From assembly GCA_037178675.1 (NCBI GenBank), contig JAYMGJ010000357.1, forward strand, positions 1-52,972: 52,972 bases of DNA, in the 5' to 3' direction. The notes under the pieces are model-generated. The model did not search any database, was not told the DNA's origin, and was given only the letters and a program-made list of their open reading frames with translations. Positions 35,001 through 43,287 of this stretch are shown here, piece by piece (the first letter of the stretch is position 1; each line of letters begins with the position of its first letter). The position numbers and the translations under genes were made by a program. The DNA comes from Scleroderma bovista (taxonomy: Eukaryota > Basidiomycota > Agaricomycetes > Boletales > Sclerodermataceae).

Positions 35001-36255
35001 TTGATCGATGCAGTGCAATAGCCTCGTCGAGATCAACATCTTCACAGAGTTCAGCGAACCTGTGCCTCAGGTTTTCTGCAAGGTTGTCGAGAGTGGCGGC
35101 ACGACCAGGGTGACCCAGAGGGCGGAGTTGTAACGCCGCTCGACCGAGCGTAATGGCTTCTTCCAAGTCAGGTATGGCAGCCTGTTTGCGATATCTGTAT
35201 GAAAGGCAAAGTGCCAGTTGGTGGAATGAATCCGATCGAGCTGAATGACCCGCTGGACGGAGGTCCAGCGCTGATCGATGCAACGTAATTGCCTCATCGA
35301 GGTCAGCATTTGCACCGAGTGACAGAAACTTGTTCATCAGGGAATCTGCAAGATTTCTAAGAGTGGCGGCACGACCGGAGTGACCCAAGGGACGGAGGCC
35401 TAATGCAGCTTGACTGAGCATGATAGCTTCCTCTAAATCGGACATTGTAGCCCGTTTCCCATGCCTGTGCCGAAGGCAACAAGCGAGGTTGTGGAGTGAG
35501 TCCGACCGATCTGAATGGCCAATGGGACAGAGATCCAATGCCAATCGATGTAGCACAATCGCCTCGTCGAGATCATTGTTTGCACCAAGCTTCAAAAACC
35601 TGTCCTTTAGGTAATCTGCAAGGTTGTTGAGAGTGACAGCACGGCCGGAGTGGCCCAGGGGACGGAGACCTAATGCAGCTCGACTAAGCATGATGGCCTC
35701 CTCCAAATCAGGCATTGTAGCCTGCTTGCTATATCTGTGCCAAAGGCAAAGTGCAAGGGTATGGAGCGAGTCTGACCGTTCTGAATCACTGGCCGGATGG
35801 AGGTCTAACACTGATCGACACAGAGAAATCGCTTCGTCGAGATCAGGATTTTCACCGAGTTTGAGGAATCTGTTCCTCAAGTAGACTGCAAGGTTGTAGA
35901 GGATGTCGGTGCGACCAGAGTGGCCATGGGGGCGGAGCTCTAATACAGCTCGACTGAGCGTGATGATTTCCTCTAAGACAGCCGCTGTGGGCTGTTCGCC
36001 GTATTTGCGCCATAGACACAGTGCGAGGGAGTGGAGTGACGTGTCACGTTGAGGATGGTCGGCTGGGCGTAGACTTAACGCTACTCGATGGAACTCAATA
36101 GCCTCGTCTAAATCCACGATGTCACCTTTCTCCAAGAACCTGTCATCCAGGGAGTCTGCGAGCTTGAAAAGGGCTTCAGCCCGACGAGCATCTCCTGGGG
36201 GGTAACGTTTCAATTCTTTTCGACATCGGCCGATCTGATTGTTCAAGTTAATCAT
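32068..36255 (-). CDS. TPR-array protein with a C-terminal HET domain
   Basis: A single uninterrupted 1395-aa frame from the ATG at 36255. Residues about 1-880 are an array of roughly 50-residue TPR-like units. The HET (heterokaryon incompatibility) domain follows at about 970-1090: FQFVTLSHRWSKDEPLL, YSWAWSDTCCIDKDS and FSRGWTLQELLAPRNVLFY, then EDVAYSLFGIFDIFLPIIPG and a C-terminal region of about 240 residues. In other fungi, HET domains trigger cell death when non-self is sensed, and repeat arrays on the same protein act as sensors. Here no NTPase lies between them, and the sensor is N-terminal, the reverse of the classic HET-NACHT-WD40 order. The role in incompatibility or immunity is inferred from the domain. 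No intron interrupts the gene, in contrast to its neighbours. Confidence 0.92.
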   Translation of the reverse strand: MINLNNQIGRCRKELKRYPPGDARRAEALFKLADSLDDRFLEKGDIVDLDEAIEFHRVALSLRPADHPQRDTSLHSLALCLWRKYGEQPTAAVLEEIITLSRAVLELRPHGHSGRTDILYNLAVYLRNRFLKLGENPDLDEAISLCRSVLDLHPASDSERSDSLHTLALCLWHRYSKQATMPDLEEAIMLSRAALGLRPLGHSGRAVTLNNLADYLKDRFLKLGANNDLDEAIVLHRLALDLCPIGHSDRSDSLHNLACCLRHRHGKRATMSDLEEAIMLSQAALGLRPLGHSGRAATLRNLADSLMNKFLSLGANADLDEAITLHRSALDLRPAGHSARSDSFHQLALCLSYRYRKQAAIPDLEEAITLGRAALQLRPLGHPGRAATLDNLAENLRHRFAELCEDVDLDEAIALHRSTLDLRRPGHPDRKNSLDNLTQCLRNRYRKQATIPDLDEAIMLSRDALELFPPSHSGRAVAIYNLADNLRDRFVKLNESADLDEAITLHQSALDLRPTGHSDRSNSLHNLALCLWHRYGKQASMPDLEGAISLGRAALDLRPPGHSGRAATLNNLADYLKDRFLNLGGDADLGEAIALYRSALDFRPAGHPDRPTSLNSLICCLSFLFDRKGDAADLDELITLDRAILELRPLGHSDHVSTLHAFLSHLRKRLQKHDRRADLDECISLGRTILALHAPARSTCATSLLDLASDLYSRYQKAGKITDLEETITLRRTILDLHPPEDPGRAVHLNPLVICIKELLHKSGKAGDFNDAVSLAREALELLPAGHPDHLSSLCTLASFLSAKFRQGGDLADLEQVVKLRRDILALSPTPSSFHELALCLSDRFERLAVLTDIEEAITLTSSALIHCPLGHPDRAKTIKNLVLYRQKNINQLAPKTDLGGIRRLIMCVLYDTIESLPPRLLNTHTGTILCRDALVSEFENSREYQKLLSSAIVNPIPQRDDHIRKTVRSYFQFVTLSHRWSKDEPLLRHVQGRNIYDMDLTTDGFIKLQAFCATACDSGYSWAWSDTCCIDKDSTVELARAIASMFSWYRRAALTIVYLSDISRDDKLSSSTWFSRGWTLQELLAPRNVLFYTREWSLYNDLSVLNHKTESMVLAELEAATGIGRLGLTDFNPGLDNARSKLQWASTRQTTEPEDVAYSLFGIFDIFLPIIPGESAEHALGRLLAEIITQSGDISVLDWVGEASRFHSYFPARIVSFQTPPYSPPTSQRNGLQPPIYNGQKFQGDACKLFDSLLTTDPPHFIGRRLRLPCIIHQVRAVRLQQADSRAPQYTYEIQAEGLMPFEITLSGQVNITDTSRYVLIRPWHPKLLASSPEARSAAASTLVTMFGQPFSALLLEEQSGNEYKRIASSSVIIVGLADVASISQSKVQTVNIV
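32960..33345 (-). other. HET domain coding segment
   Basis: Three blocks diagnostic of HET domains fall here: LSHRWSKDEP (near 33335), WAWSDTCCIDKDS (near 33180) and RGWTLQELLAPRNVLFY (near 33030). All signature residues appear present. Confidence 0.9.
33600..36230 (-). repeat. TPR repeat array with a two-unit higher-order period
   Basis: About 16-17 units of about 150 nt. In the 5' two thirds (about 34400-36150) two unit types alternate. One is DLDEAITLHRSALDLRP/GHSDRSDSLHNLALCLW. The other is DLEEAIMLSRAALGLRP/GHSGRAATLNNLADYL. The period is therefore close to 300 nt. Neighbouring copies match closely at DNA level (for example the ggttgttgagagtg block near 34550 and 35620), which points to recent expansion or homogenisation. 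Confidence 0.85.
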
Positions 36256-38085
36256 TGTTCGGTCGACTTTTACACATGAGATGGAGATGCACGGTCACGG
36301 TCCGTAAAAGTTTGGTCTTCTAATAATTAAGGCGCAATACGCGGAAGAGCAACCAAATGGGACTCACCAACTGCTCCCTTCGCGAGGCAAAAGTATGATG
36401 GAAGGAAAGCCTCGTTCAGGTTAACATTGGAATATGACATCTAAGAGACAATATGAGGCATACAGGTGCGTCGAAGACTTGAAATGCGAGTAATTCGTGA
36501 CGTGAAATTAGGCACCAGTAGGTCGTAGCGACGGTGAGGGAAGAAATCAGACGAGACAGGGAAGGATCCCACCTGTTGGACAACCTTTGATGCGAGGTGA
36601 TTTTGATTCGCGTTTTGAGTCGAAAGTAAGCCTTAACTGGGAGTAAAGTAAGGCGAGTAGGGAGAAGGGGTGAGATGGGCGGGTGGGACTATCCGCAATG
36701 CAACAGGCGGCGTTGCCCTCATGCTGGCTGCCCTCAACCCACCAAGTTGCCAGCATGTGCAAACGCGTTTGGCGATAAGCTCGTGATCGATTGATCTGTC
36801 CACCTCATTTCCCGCCAGTAAGGAAGGGCTGTGGAATACTGGCTGAACATAATAGGCCTACTGCATGATTTGGAAACTCTGAACTGGGCTGACTTTCAAA
36901 TGAGGGGACATTACCCTGAAGATTCCACTACGGAATCGTTGCGAGTCTCACCGTTTGTCAGGATCGATCGCGCTGCACCGTGAGTTGAGATCCGTCGCCC
37001 ACTACAAATAGCAAAATCAACAGCCACCTCGACCTTATTCCAGTTCCTTCAGCTCACAAGATGAGTCTGGGCATGGAAACCAGCGGGAACCCAGGATAAG
37101 TTTCAATGAATACTACACAGAGTCCCGGCTTCATTCATGTGTACGAAATATTGTTGTTCAATGGACCCCGCGCTGCTTGGGCGGCTCCTCCGAGTCAGAT
37201 CAGATTTGGATGCGGTGCAAGGGACTTTTTGGCTGGATAGTATGTTGGCCATGCTGTTGCAATAATCCTGGGCAGGTATTCCCACCGACGACAAGGGTTG
37301 TGCGTTCGGCTAATCCCGAACAACGTCGATGACCATATCGCCTTCAGTGACTGTTTGTCTAGAGTGGTGCGCACTGGGTTCATCAATTCATGACTGAAAC
37401 TAACAGCAATGCGACACGTACTTGCGTTTACGATACCGCTTACAAGAAGCCTTCAAGAAAGTCTTGCTAGTAAGTCCATTCAATGACATCAATTTCAATT
37501 CTGGGATTTTTCCACTTCTGCCATACCCGTTGCCCTAACCTTCGAATATCAGTACAACTCCGCAGGACCCTGAAATAGTGGTCGATATTTCGGACGAAAC
37601 ATTAGTGACTAAATTGATGCCTCAGAGCAGGTGCGGAGTAAGCTCTTCGTTGGATTTTGCATTAACGTACCTCGGATCGAGATTGATTGGTTCACAGTCT
37701 CACCGTCCTCACCGTAGCTATAATACAGTTTGTATGATACGGTTTCAATGATTGGCGCTGGTTTGGTCCTCCGCTGCCTCACAGTCCATGCATCCTGAAT
37801 TTGAAAACCATACTTCTCGCGCGAGGTGTTTGCTTTTTCGCTGCATGATTGCCACAGGGTTCGAGTCTACTGAGCGTTTCACTGAATTGCATTAAGTGGT
37901 CGCCACAGTGGAAAGCACTCCTCCACCATTGCAATTCCCGAACTATTAGCCCGGTGTGGTTCAAACCGATTGACGGTAAGTTGTTTTAGTTTTGATGTTC
38001 TCAGTCATGCTTGAACACTTAGTTAGCTTGGGCACGCTATACCAGAACTCTCAAGAAATCTAGGCGTATTTTTAAATCTTCGATC
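36256..38085. other. 1.8-kb gap upstream of the HET gene
   Basis: It is the 5' flank of the HET gene and, from about 37780, the promoter of the first GTPase gene. The latter part (37797-38142) is similar to 39885-40201, before the second GTPase gene. Weak exon-like pieces occur near 37400-37640 (QCDTYLRLRYRLQEAFKK) but do not form a gene. Confidence 0.45.
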
Positions 38086-39585
38086 GTAAGTAAATTCTAT
38101 GCACGAAAGACAGACTGAATACCATGCTTAACTACTCTCAGAATGACTCTGAAACTTCTGATTGTTGGCGAAACTGGGGCTGGAAAAAGTTCCCTGATCA
38201 ATATGATGGCCAACCGGACCCTCGCTCCAGTATCTCTGGATGCCGCCATCTGTACACAATCTTTTGCAGTGTACTTGTTTCAAGTGGATTCTATCGAGGT
38301 CCGTGCCTACGACACTGTGGGTTTTGGCTCAGCTCGCAGCGGAAGCTCGAGCGATTTCATCCCCTACGAAGTGGCATTGGATATACTACGATCACTGAAA
38401 ATCAAGTTCGACCTCATCTTCCTCTGCACGAAGGGGGATAAGCTGAACCCCACGACTCAACACCTATATCACTTGTTCTATGACTTCTTTTTTGACAAGA
38501 CCGTGCCTATTGCATTAATTATCACACACCGGGAGAGGGAGAAACAGTCCATGAATGATTGGTGGAGCCGAAATCAGGTCGAAATCAAGAACTATGACTT
38601 TGCCGGGCATGCTTGTATCACCCTCTCCCATAAATCCACCGCTCACCGTCGCAAACAATCTAAACAGAGTGTAGTCAAACTCCTTTCTACCTCTTATAAA
38701 CGGCGTACTTTGGACAAGCCAACAATACCTCTTTTCGATCGCCTCACCAATGGAACGAATGTCCTGACCGAGATATGTGGTCTATCAAACGAGGATGCCT
38801 TATTCTTGACCAGAAAAGCCAACCCCCACATCCGGATACCAAACATCGTGCTCTTCGGAGAGTCAGGTATTGGGAAAAGCTCTGTCGTCAATCTTATTGC
38901 TGGAGCACAAATAGCCAAGACGTCGGAAGGAGGGGGTGGGTGTACCTTGGATTCAACCGAATATCGACTTAATATGGAGACGTCTTGCCTTCGTATCTTC
39001 GATACTGTTGGCCTTGGCGGCCCAGGGATAGAGGCAGAAGAGTATGTTGATGCGATCGAAAAGGCAACCACACTTATCCAAATGTTGAGACGCGTAGGGG
39101 GTGTTGATCTCCTCTTGTTCTGCATCCGTGGAGGGAGAATACTTAAAAGCCAGCAGACTAACTATAAGCTTTTTCAGGAAGGCCTTTGCGATAAGAAGGT
39201 GCCAGTAGCTATATTGGTCACACATCTGGAGCATACAAACGTGATGGAGGAGTGGTGGACGGAGAACGAGAAATTCCTGACTCGGCTCGGGATTGAATGT
39301 CAAGCCCATGCGTGTATTACGACGATCAACCAGAACATGGAAGTATATAGGGCCAAACTGGACGACTCCCGTCAACGCGTGCTGAAGCTACTGAAGGAGC
39401 AAGTGAAGGAAAGTGGAGAACCATTTATTATGGACTCAGACAAATGGTTGTCGCAGTTCTTGAAGAAGATGAAGGGTTTTATCAGAAAAGAGTGCCCTCC
39501 AAAACGTACTCTGCAGCGAAAACTGCAGAAAACCCTACCGAAAAACCGCGCCAACGATATCGCAAAGGCCGTATGCAACGATTAA
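38086..39585 (+). CDS. double P-loop GTPase domain protein, copy 1
   Basis: The coding frame is 38143-39585, 480 aa, with no intron. A 5'-UTR intron is likely (GTAAG donor at 38086, CAG acceptor at 38139-38141, one base before the ATG). The protein has two GTPase-like domains in tandem. In the first (about 3-200) the P loop is VGETGAGKSSLIN, switch II is YDTVGFG and the G4 region is LIITHRERE. In the second (about 235-430) the P loop is FGESGIGKSSVVN, switch II is FDTVGLG and G4 is ILVTHLEH. Loops with THRE/THLE in place of TKxD recall AIG1/GIMAP-like or Era-like G proteins that dimerise through the G domain. A basic C-terminus ends KNRANDIAKAVCND. Function is unknown; such families are greatly expanded in Agaricomycetes. 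Confidence 0.85.
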
Positions 39586-40150
39586 AGATCGTGTATATAC
39601 AGTTTTTTAGTCTGTTTTCCCCATGTACTTGTTTTCTCGTGATGCGTTATTTATTCTAGGTACTAACTATCCTGCACATGGTTGGCAGTAGGGGAAATAC
39701 AGAGTTGTGTTTTCGTCGAAGCCGTTTTAAAGGCCATTTATTGGTCTTAGCTTCAAGACAATAATGCAGGGCAGGCATATTTTCTAACTCTGCTGAAAGA
39801 CCTGGACTTATCGAAAAAAATTGTGCCAGCCGAGGAGCCTGGCAAGCGTCCAGATAAACTAGCGCGGCATTTGTGCCGAATTTGCAGGCCATGCTTCTTG
39901 CGCGAGGTGTTTTGTTTGGACCCGCGTTTAGTGGGCGTTACACGAAATGATTTTTAACTTAGGGCTTGTCCACAGTGCAAAGCCATTTGCAGTTCCCGAA
40001 CATCGGTGAGGTTTAACCAATTAATAACAGTGAGTTCCTTTTGTTTTCGATGTTGTCAACCCTACTTGAACGTTGAATACTTAGTTAGCTTGGCACGCTC
40101 TACTCAAACTTTCAAGAAATCTAGGTGCGTTTTTCAAAGCTTTGACTTCG
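39586..40150. promoter_or_regulatory. spacer and promoter between the two GTPase genes
   Basis: The part from about 39885 to 40200 repeats the upstream region of copy 1 (shared stretches GCGCGAGGTGTTT, ACTTAGTTAGCTTGG, TCAAGAAATCTAGG). The promoter and 5' leader were therefore duplicated with the gene. The first 300 bases are unique and hold no gene. Confidence 0.6.
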
Positions 40151-40152
40151 TG

Positions 40153-41617
40153 AGTTCTATGGATGAAAGGCTACTGAATGCAATGCTTATCTACCCTTAG
40201 AATGACTCTGACGATTCTGATTGTCGGCGAAACTGGGTCTGGAAAAAGTTCCCTGATCAATATGTTGGCCAACCAGACCCTCGCTCCAGTATCTCTGGAT
40301 GCCGCCATCTGTACACAATCTTTTTCAGAGTACTTGTTTCAAGTGGATTCTATCGAGGTCCGTGCCTACGACACTGTGGGTTTTGGCTCAGCTCGCAGCG
40401 GAAGCTCGAGCGATTTCGTCCCCTACGAAGTGGCATTGGATATGCTACGGTCACTGAAAATCAAGTTCGACCTCATCTTCCTCTGCACGAAGGGGGATAA
40501 GCTGAACCCCACGACTCAACACCTATATCACTTGTTCTATGACTTCTTTTTTGACAAGACCGTGCCTATTGCATTAATTATCACACACCGGGAGAGGGAG
40601 AAACAGTCCATGGATGATTGGTGGAGCCGAAATCAGGCCGAAATCAAGAACTATGACTTTGCTGGGCATGCCTGTATCACCCTCTCCCATAAATCCGCCG
40701 CTCACCGTCGCAAACAATCCAAACAGAGTGTAGTCAAACTCCTTTCTACCTCTTATAAACGGCGTACTTTGGACAAGCCAACAACAACACTTTTCGATCG
40801 CCTCACTAATGGCACGACTTTCTTGACTGAGAAATGCGGTCTATCAAACGAGGATGCCTTATTCTTGACCAGAAAAGCCAACCCCCACATCCGGATACCA
40901 AACATCGTGCTCTTCGGGGAGGCAGGTGTTGGAAAAAGCTCTGTCATCAATCTCATTGCTGGAACAAAAATGGCCAACACATCGTACGGAGCGCGCGCAT
41001 GTACCTTGGATTCAACCGAGTATCGTCTCAATACGGAGACGTCCTGTCTTCGTATCTTCGATACTGCCGGTCTCGACCGCCCGGACATGGGGAGAGAGGA
41101 ATATATTAGTGCCACCGAGAGTGCAACCAAACTCATCCAGGCGTTGAGGCGCGTGGGGGGTGTTGATCTCCTCTTGTTCTGCATCCGTGGAGGGAGAATA
41201 CTTAAAAACCAGCAGACTAACTATAGGCTTTTTCAGGAAGGCCTTTGCGACAAGAAGGTGCCAGTAGCTATATTGGTCACACACCTGGAGCATACAAACG
41301 TGATGGAAGAGTGGTGGACGGAGAACGAAAGATTCCTGACTCGGCTCGGGATTGAATGTCAAGCCCATGCGTGTATTACGACGATCAACCAGAATATGGA
41401 AGTGTATAGGGCCAAACTGGATGAGTCACGTCAATGCGTGCTGAAGCTACTGAAGGAGCAAGTGAAGGAAGGTGGAGAACCATTTATTATGGACTCAGAC
41501 AAATGGCTGTCGCAATTCTTGAAGAAGATGGGGGCTTTTGTTAAAAAGAAGGAACACTCCGTGCGGCGAGGATTTTTCTGCTTCCCCTGTGGTTCGTATA
41601 GACCAGAACTCACATGA
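40153..41617 (+). CDS. double P-loop GTPase domain protein, copy 2
   Basis: The coding frame from the ATG at 40202 to 41617 gives 471 aa. As in copy 1, a probable 5'-UTR intron (donor GTGAGT at 40153) ends one base before the ATG. The first domain is almost identical to copy 1. The second differs mainly around switch I: KMANTSYGARACTLDSTEYR here against QIAKTSEGGGGCTLDSTEYR in copy 1, and DTAGLDRPDMGREEY against DTVGLGGPGIEAEEY. The C-terminal tails are unrelated in sequence: copy 2 ends VRRGFFCFPCGSYRPELT, with two Cys. Start codons are 2059 bases apart, which gives the size of the tandem duplication. Confidence 0.85.
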
Positions 41618-41763
41618 GCGCTCTTGTTTAGTTTTGTAATATGCATGTGTCCAGACATTACTAAAATAAGTTAGAAAGAGTAAATTGTCAGTGTCCCGCA
41701 ATCACTGACACTAAAACGCTAAGTAAGTAAAAGCGGGATGTACATCAAAGTCGGTCGGGTCAT

Positions 41764-42153
41764 TCATCCCACCGTATAGCTGAGGGTATCCAGCACGCCT
41801 TTCCATGCAGTTCGTCCTGTGTATCGAGCCAACAAAGTCCATTGCGAAGAAGCATATTCTCCAAGGCAGTTCTCACCGCTCACGAGTCCAACCACGTCGG
41901 ATCCGGTCACTAATGTCTCCTTGACAATCCTCCCATCCTCTGCTTGTGCTTCAACAAGCACTACAGCCTGGTCGTCGTCCAACTCCTTCACAATGTTGCG
42001 TACCATCCTCTTATTCTCGACATCGATGACCTCGTATCTTGCATCTAGTGGTTTGACCGTCTTGATATTCCGGATGACGTCGCCTTCTGTGATGGCCCCG
42101 CTCTCAACACCCCACAGCTTGCTCCAGCTCGCCCAATTCAATGATTCTGCCAT
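41764..42153 (-). CDS. small uncharacterised protein
   Basis: A single-exon frame of 129 aa from ATG 42153 with good coding character: MAESLNWASWSKLWGVESGA, VIDVENKRMVRNIVKELDDD, VVLVEAQAEDGRIVKETLVT, then NCLGEYASSQWTLLARYTG. It looks like a beta-rich globular domain with no signal peptide and no membrane segment. I do not recognise the family. It is convergent with GTPase copy 2; their stop codons are about 145 bases apart. Confidence 0.6.
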   Translation of the reverse strand: MAESLNWASWSKLWGVESGAITEGDVIRNIKTVKPLDARYEVIDVENKRMVRNIVKELDDDQAVVLVEAQAEDGRIVKETLVTGSDVVGLVSGENCLGEYASSQWTLLARYTGRTAWKGVLDTLSYTVG

Positions 42154-42648
42154 TTCGTTCCCTCGTGCTTACACATACGTCGACGATCTGGGTACCAAGT
42201 TCGTGCTGCCAATCTCCGAGACCCAGCATCTTGGCCTACCATCCTGTTTGGGTCCTACCGAGGGATCAATGCCAACGGAAGAGCACATTTGCTGGAAGGC
42301 ATGACGAAAGTAGGGTCTTTGCGTATAGAGTCTCTGTGGCTCGAGGCGAAGTGTGTGAAAGCAGTGCGGGACTGCGTGAATTGATTGTGGAGGTGTTCTA
42401 TCTGGGTTTTGGATAATTCAGACGAGAGGAGCGCTGTGATTCGCTGTGACGTTCAAAGGCCTCGAAGCCAACGCCACCTCATCGATGCATTGCAATGCGA
42501 AGAAAAGTTTGGAGACTCGATAAGCTTTATTTGGGTGACCGAAGCTTAACGCAATGGTATGTCTAAGATACGGTCTTCGGTATATTGGACTCTCATTTCT
42601 ACTCTGTGCCACTCGTCGGATACCCTCAGCGGTATGGCGAAAGAGCAT

Positions 42649-42672
42649 CCACACTGGCTAGTACCAGTGTGG
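42649..42672. repeat. perfect 9-bp hairpin
   Basis: CCACACTGG, six-base loop, CCAGTGTGG. It may mark the end of a small inserted element or be chance. It is too far from any stop codon to be a terminator. Confidence 0.5.
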
Positions 42673-42894
42673 TGCTGCACGGGAACGAAAAAAGTGCTGG
42701 CGTGCTCCCGAAAGGGACATCCTCGCCCGGCTGGCCTGTGGAAGCACGGGAGCAGCTGCTGGCTTCGCTGACAAAGAAGCTTCCTTGTCCCCACCCACTT
42801 TCACCCAGTTTTTCAGACCATCCTTGCGTCGGGTCGCTGCCAGCTCACACGCTCGGCCCACTCCCCTCGTATGTGGTAGATGGTAGTTCACCTA

Positions 42895-43130
42895 AACAGC
42901 CCTGAAAGGGCGGCGGTGGGGGTAGCGGTTAAGACCCCTGACGAGAGCTTTTGCAGGCTCGAAACTGCACGCCCTAATCCGCCCCTTTACCTGTCCCTGT
43001 GTGTACTGTACGTGGCCCTGATCTTAGCAGAGGGGCGACCGACGGGCATGACAAACAGGTTGACCGCCCGGGATACCTCTCTTAGCACAGACTATACACT
43101 CCCCCCCCCCTTCGGGGGATAGTCTGCAAC
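42895..43130 (+). mobile_element. candidate tRNA-derived SINE
   Basis: A pol III-type internal promoter is visible outside any real tRNA. An A-box-like GTAGCGGTTAAG lies at 42922-42933 and a B-box-like GCAGGCTCGAAACTGC at 42953-42968. The second can form a T-arm-like stem. The spacing and GGTTAAG resemble tRNA-Ser/Leu, but the rest of a cloverleaf does not form. A body of about 160 bases follows, ending near the C/G hairpin. Target-site duplications were not found. Confidence 0.5.
43088..43126. repeat. strong hairpin with a C-tract
   Basis: CAGACTAT and ATAGTCTG form the outer stem. A run of C (43100-43110, eleven C) and GGGGG form an inner stem around a TTC loop. It lies at the 3' end of the SINE candidate and upstream (plus sense) of the SEC6 3' end. 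Confidence 0.7.
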
Positions 43131-43287
43131 TACAGACCATATCGAAGTTTCGTTCATTCGCCGGCATTGCAGGAAGGTCGGCGATTTCCAGTAACGCAAT
43201 GTAGTGCTCGTTAATCATACATGTGATGGTCGGTGGGTTACTACGTAATGTACGAACGATAATGGCAAGTGACTATGTACATGTCGG

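Larger units (their letters stand above)
42154..43287. other. repeat-rich gap between the small gene and SEC6
   Basis: No gene was found in about 1.1 kb. It contains a perfect hairpin (42649-42672), a tRNA-derived SINE candidate (about 42895-43130) and a strong C/G hairpin (43088-43126), all described separately. Confidence 0.6.

Noticed and set aside
42922..42968. a genuine tRNA gene
   Set aside because: Only the A- and B-box regions resemble a tRNA; acceptor and anticodon stems do not pair.
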